This document shows, piece after piece, positions 61,701-64,000 of a stretch of 64,000 nucleotides of DNA; positions within the stretch are counted from its first letter, which is position 1, and every line of letters starts with the position of its first letter. The notes beneath the pieces are model-generated. The model was not told the origin of the DNA. It worked only from the letters and a program-made list of their open reading frames with translations, and searched no databases. A program made the translations under genes and the position numbers. The stretch is taken from the NCBI RefSeq assembly GCF_002234405.1, contig NZ_NMQT01000011.1, positions 62,001 through 126,000 on the forward strand, given 5' to 3'. Origin of the DNA: Amycolatopsis thailandensis (GTDB lineage Bacteria > Actinomycetota > Actinomycetes > Mycobacteriales > Pseudonocardiaceae).

Positions 61701-64000
61701 CCTTCTCGCCGGAGCCGGTGCCCGCACCGAGCCCACGGTGGCCGCGCCGGTGACTTCCGACGACCCGGTCGCGATCGTCGGGATGGCCTGCCACTATCCC
61801 GGTGGGGCGAACTCGCCGGAGCAGCTGTGGGAGCTGGTCGCTTCGGGCACGGACGCGATCGGCGGTTTCCCTCAGGACCGCGGCTGGGATCTCGACCGGC
61901 TGTCCGGCGCGGACCCGGCGCGCCAGGGGGTTTCCAGCACACAGCTGGGTGGCTTCCTCGACGGACCCGCGGAGTTCGATCCCGGCTTCTTCGGGATCTC
62001 ACCGCGGGAGGCGGTGGCGATGGATCCGCAGCAGCGGCTGCTGCTGGAGACGGCGTGGGAATGCCTGGAAGACGCCGGGATCGACCCGGCCACCCTGCGT
62101 GACAGCGCCACCGGCGTGTTCGCCGGGGTGATCGGCCAGGACTACCTGGCCCGGTTGTCCCGGGTGCCCGGTGAGTTCGAAGGGATCGCCGGGGTCGGGT
62201 CGACCGCGAGCGTCGCGTCGGGCCGGGTGTCGTACGTCCTGGGCTTGCGGGGGCCCGCGGTGTCGGTGGACACGGCGTGTTCGTCGTCGCTGGTGGCGTT
62301 GCACCTGGCCGCGCAGTCGCTGCGGAGCGGTGAGTGCGAGCTGGCCCTGGCAGGTGGGGTCACGGTGATGTCGACGCCGCAGGTGTTCGTGGAGTTCAGC
62401 AGGCAAGGCGGGCTGGCGCCGGACGGACGGTGCAAATCCTTCGCGGCGGGCGCCGACGGGACGGCGTGGTCCGAGGGGGTGGGGGTGCTGCTCGTCGAAC
62501 GCCTTTCCGACGCGCGCCGCAACGGTCACCGGGTGCTCGCCCTGGTCCGGGGAACCGCGGTGAACCAGGACGGGGCGTCGAACGGGCTGACCGCCCCGAA
62601 CGGTCTTTCGCAGGAGCGGGTGATCCGGCAGGCCCTGGCCAATGCCGGGCTCTCCGGTGCCGAGGTGGATGTGGCCGAGGGGCACGGCACCGGCACCCGG
62701 CTGGGTGATCCCATCGAGGCACAAGCACTGCTGGCGACGTACGGACAGCGACCGAAGGACCGGCCGTTGCTGCTGGGATCGTTGAAGTCGAACATCGGCC
62801 ACGCCCAAGCCGCCGCCGGAGTGGGCGGCGTCATCAAGATGGTGCAGGCGATGCGGCACGGGATGGTGCCACCGACCTTGCACGTGGACGAACCCGCGTC
62901 TCATGTGGACTGGAACGCCGGCGCGATCGAGCTGGTCACCGAAGCGAGGCCGTGGGAGAGCCCGGACCGGCCGCGGCGAGCAGCGGTGTCATCGTTCGGG
63001 GTGAGCGGGACGAACGCCCACGCCGTGCTGGAACACGTGCCGGAGCCCGAGCCCGCACCGGCGGGAGACGAGCCGGTGACGGTGGCGTGGGTTCTGTCGG
63101 CGCGCACGGCGCGTGCCTTGCGCGGGCAAGTGCGGCGGCTGCGGGAGTTCGTCTCGGCCCACCCTGAGCTGTGTCCGGCCGACGTCGCCCATTCCTTGGT
63201 GCACACCCGCGCGCGGTTCGACCACCGTGCGGTGGCGGTGGGTACCGGGACCGCGGACCTGCTGACCGGACTGGCGCAGCTTTCCGGCGAGGACGACGTG
63301 CCGGGGCCGGAGGTGGCCGCCGGCGCCGTCGACGACGTCGGTAAGACGGTGTTCGTGTTCCCCGGCCAAGGCGCCCAATGGGCGGGCATGGCGCGGGAGC
63401 TGATCGAGACGTCCGAGGTGTTCGCCGAACGCATGGAGGAGTGCGAAGCGGCTCTTTCCCCGTGGGGCGGCTGGCGCCTGGCGGAGATGATCGAGAACGA
63501 AGCGGAGCTGCGCCGGGTCGACGTGGTGCAGCCCGTCCTGTGGGCGGTGATGGTGTCGCTGGCCGCGGTGTGGGAGTCGCTGAGCGGGCCGCCCGACGCC
63601 GTGGTCGGGCATTCGCAAGGCGAGGTCGCGGCGGCCACCGTGGCCGGCGTCCTGTCCCTCGAGGACGCCGCGCGGATCGTGGTACTGCGCAGCCGGGAGA
63701 TCCGGCGGATCGCCGGCGACGGCGGGATGATTTCGGTGGTGGCATCGGCGGCCCGGGTGGCGGACCTGCTCGAACCGTGGCGGGGACGGCTCGCCGTCGC
63801 GGCGGTCAACGGCCCGGCGACAACCGTGGTATCAGGGGACCGGGACGCCCTGCGGGAATTCGAGAAGGAACTGTCACGAGCGAAAGTTCCGCGCTGGCCA
63901 GTGCCCGACGTGGACTTCAGCGCGCACACCGCACAGGTCGACGAGCTCGCCCCGGCACTGGCGGAGCGGCTCGGGCCGGTCCGGCCACGTACCGGCCGGA
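55711..64000 (+). CDS. Type I PKS, two modules seen, open at right edge: KS-AT-DH-ER-KR-ACP / KS-AT...
   Basis: The ATG at 55711 starts an N-terminal docking coiled coil ([20 protein letters not shown]). The first module has KS with Cys196, AT with GHSVGE (Ser627) and HAFH at 726-729 (malonyl-type), and DH with His927 and [10 protein letters not shown]. In the DH motif the Gly of HxxxGxxxxP is Asn. An ER follows ([16 protein letters not shown]; cofactor site [10 protein letters not shown] near 1488), then KR (TGAAGALAG at 1671, LDD B-type, Tyr1810) and ACP Ser1959. This module should add a malonate and reduce it fully. The second module has KS Cys2190 and AT with GHSQGE (Ser2635) and FSAH at 2736-2739, not a standard malonyl or methylmalonyl motif. 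The frame is open at base 64000 after 2763 codons. Confidence 0.9.
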   Translation, partial: MSDEQRLREYLKRAIADARKTRNRLTELESRSAEPVAIVGMACRYPGGVRSPGQLWDLVASGGDAMGGLPDDRGWDTAGLPPELEGGFLDEVAYFDPGFFGISPREAAGMDPQQRLVLEIAWECLEDAGIDPHSLNGSATGVFIGAMDNRYLSRLSAVPKDAEAFTTNGNLTSAVSGRVSYALGLRGPAMTVDTACSSSLVALHLAVRALRGGECDLALAGGVLVMGTSWVYEEFLRQGGLSAGSRCRSFAAAADGTAFSEGAGVVLVERLSDALRRGHPVLAVIRGTAVNQDGASNGLTAPNGPSQERVIRRALADAQLSVTDIDVVEAHGTATRLGDPIEAQALLATYGQRPPERPLLLGALKSNIGHTQAAAGVGGVIKTVLAMRHGIVPAMLHVDAPTPHVKWDTGSIELVTRPRPWDSGDRPRRAAVSAFGISGTNAHVVLEYTPEPEPGPLAEVRAPVPWVVSARTPAALERQVVRLKEFVAARPELRPVDVAYSLLTGRARFEHRAVAVGADVPALLDGLDEQTGGPAFAEAAETAFLCTGQGAQRAGMGQQAYAAFPAFAAAFDEVLGLLGLEHAEVWERPESLKRTGVAQPALFALEVALARLLESWGVRPDVVAGHSVGEIAAAHVAGVFSLEDACVLVSARARLMQRLPSGGAMVAVAAAEADVRDLLVDRPSVGIAAVNGPEALVLSGDEDSVLAVARVLERRGMRTSRLDVGHAFHSPLMEPMLEEFSRALAEVEFRQPEIPVVSGLTGRVAGPEIAAPAYWVRHVRDAVRFGDVLGTLRERGVLRFVELGPDPVLTGMIQDDVVRAPMLRKGQPEDHTVVSALTRIHQDGGFVDWAAFFEGLGAVRVGLPTYAFERERYWLEDDPVRAVDLSATGVSPAGHPLLGASIECADSGAVTLTGRLSLSRHPWLADHMVANRVLLPGAAIAEMAVRAGDETGCAVLRELVLLAPVVLTPETDLDIQVSAGTADSGGDRALTVHTRPSGSTEPWSRNATGVLGRREPDVEEPGPAGWPPRDADPVDLSGFYDRLADIGLAYGPVFRGVRAAWTRGEDVFAEVALPEGRPAGFGIHPALLDAALQTMAVPDLDDRAVVELPFEWRDVSLHAPGADTLRVTLTPAPGGGRTVLLADTTGRMVGRIGSVRIRAVPAAGRSPYRLDWTSVAGAARPGDHVAVLGDPMAGMPCHRDLSALLAAPLPPATVLFPVPAAHGDLAESASRLTAQVLRLLQDWLAEPRLGAARLVVVTHGAVAVRPGEGVRDPAQAAVWGLVRSARTEEPGRFALADVDRLSPDLLGILGTDEPEFAVRDGELLVPRPNRVTGSAELELPEVGTPWRIDVVERGSLDGVGLVGGPDAAAALPAGHVRIEVRAAGVNFRDVLNVLGMYPGDPGAMGYEGAGVIAELGTGVPGLAVGDRVMGLFAGAFASTAVADARAVVPVPPGWDFARAAAAPVAYLTAYHALHDLAALRPGQSVLIHAAAGGVGTAAVHLARHWGAEVFGTASPRKHLVLRELGIAEDHIASSRDAGFERAFRTVTGERGVDVVLNSLTGELVDASLRLVRSGGRFLEMGKTDVRDAAGSGEVRYQAFDLADVDLDRVQELLRELSSLFAAGALPPLPVTAWDVRRIGTALRVMSQAGHVGKIVLTMPRPWPTTGAVVVTGAAGALAGVVTRHLARVHGVRRLVLLSRREADGELVADLAAAGAECVVRACDVADRDALAEALGGLPDGWRVRGVVHLAGVLDDGVLTALTPERLARVLAPKAAGAWHLHELTRDLDLDRFVLFSSVAGVLGTGGQGNYAAANAFLDALAARRSTAGLAAKALDWGYWAEEGGMPAHLTGRRDQRRFGAGMSTQAALALFDAADRSPDPVLITAPLEVPPRALTQESRVARPENGKSTGPERFATLSSDDRTAAVRELVLREAAAVLALPGARSVPEAKPFRELGLDSLTAVELRNRLSVETGLRLPATLAFDRPTAAAVAAHLAGLLAGAGARTEPTVAAPVTSDDPVAIVGMACHYPGGANSPEQLWELVASGTDAIGGFPQDRGWDLDRLSGADPARQGVSSTQLGGFLDGPAEFDPGFFGISPREAVAMDPQQRLLLETAWECLEDAGIDPATLRDSATGVFAGVIGQDYLARLSRVPGEFEGIAGVGSTASVASGRVSYVLGLRGPAVSVDTACSSSLVALHLAAQSLRSGECELALAGGVTVMSTPQVFVEFSRQGGLAPDGRCKSFAAGADGTAWSEGVGVLLVERLSDARRNGHRVLALVRGTAVNQDGASNGLTAPNGLSQERVIRQALANAGLSGAEVDVAEGHGTGTRLGDPIEAQALLATYGQRPKDRPLLLGSLKSNIGHAQAAAGVGGVIKMVQAMRHGMVPPTLHVDEPASHVDWNAGAIELVTEARPWESPDRPRRAAVSSFGVSGTNAHAVLEHVPEPEPAPAGDEPVTVAWVLSARTARALRGQVRRLREFVSAHPELCPADVAHSLVHTRARFDHRAVAVGTGTADLLTGLAQLSGEDDVPGPEVAAGAVDDVGKTVFVFPGQGAQWAGMARELIETSEVFAERMEECEAALSPWGGWRLAEMIENEAELRRVDVVQPVLWAVMVSLAAVWESLSGPPDAVVGHSQGEVAAATVAGVLSLEDAARIVVLRSREIRRIAGDGGMISVVASAARVADLLEPWRGRLAVAAVNGPATTVVSGDRDALREFEKELSRAKVPRWPVPDVDFSAHTAQVDELAPALAERLGPVRPRTGR

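Overview
The window is high-GC actinobacterial DNA. It has frequent GTG starts, four-base ATGA stop/start overlaps, a modular type I polyketide synthase (PKS) and many secreted or regulatory families. The gene content best fits a Pseudonocardiaceae-type organism, most likely Amycolatopsis or a close relative; this placement is an inference from style and content, since no rRNA or housekeeping gene is present.

Left part (1-15.6 kb). The window opens with the last 60 codons of a thioesterase-like domain that belongs to something further left. Next come a small secreted protein, a C-terminally truncated HTH-NTPase signalling protein, a YafY/WYL regulator divergent from an epoxide hydrolase with a perfect 11-bp-arm operator between them, a winged-helix protein, and several small secreted or membrane proteins (one aegerolysin/ET79-like). 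Two large extracytoplasmic proteins follow in tandem: a 1318-aa secreted mosaic (CdtB/DNase I-like nuclease, SGNH esterase, hemopexin-like repeats, ricin-type lectin) and an M4 metallopeptidase with an N-terminal membrane domain. A 36-bp perfect palindrome closes this block.

Middle (15.7-32.2 kb): organosulfur and peptide uptake. An eight-gene minus-strand operon carries an SsuABC-type transporter, a DszB-like desulfinase, two luciferase-like monooxygenases, a class II aldolase and a second cytosolic SsuA-like protein; an IclR regulator diverges from it. A Dabb protein/TetR pair with a 28-bp palindromic operator follows, then a Dpp/Opp-type transporter operon and an IPNS-like dioxygenase.

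Scar zone (30.8-37.5 kb). Broken genes accumulate here: an NmrA C-terminal fragment, a Cys/Met-metabolism PLP enzyme fragment cut by a decayed transposase, a DUF2637 mobile-element gene abutting a His-rich metal-binding gene tail-to-tail, a half O-methyltransferase, and a frameshifted and truncated terpene synthase. An intact aldehyde dehydrogenase and an MpaB-type oxygenase lie among them.

Right part (37.5-64 kb): a natural-product gene cluster that runs off the right edge. A tightly coupled minus-strand operon encodes a pyrrole-2-carboxyl carrier-protein pathway (prolyl-AMP ligase, prolyl-carrier dehydrogenase, carrier protein), a flavin halogenase of the carrier-bound-substrate type, a cation/proton antiporter, a PLP-enzyme-like protein, an aspartate 1-decarboxylase (PanD) and an opine-dehydrogenase-like protein. 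Diverging from it is a complete methoxymalonyl-ACP cassette (FkbK-G-J-I-H types) coupled to PKS genes. The first PKS has a Ser-for-Cys KS, AT, remnant DH, KR and ACP. The second starts with a fully reducing malonyl module and continues beyond the window. The predicted product is a polyketide with at least one methoxymalonyl unit, decorated with a (probably chlorinated) pyrrole carboxylate and possibly a beta-alanine-derived piece. I do not recognise the cluster as a known one.
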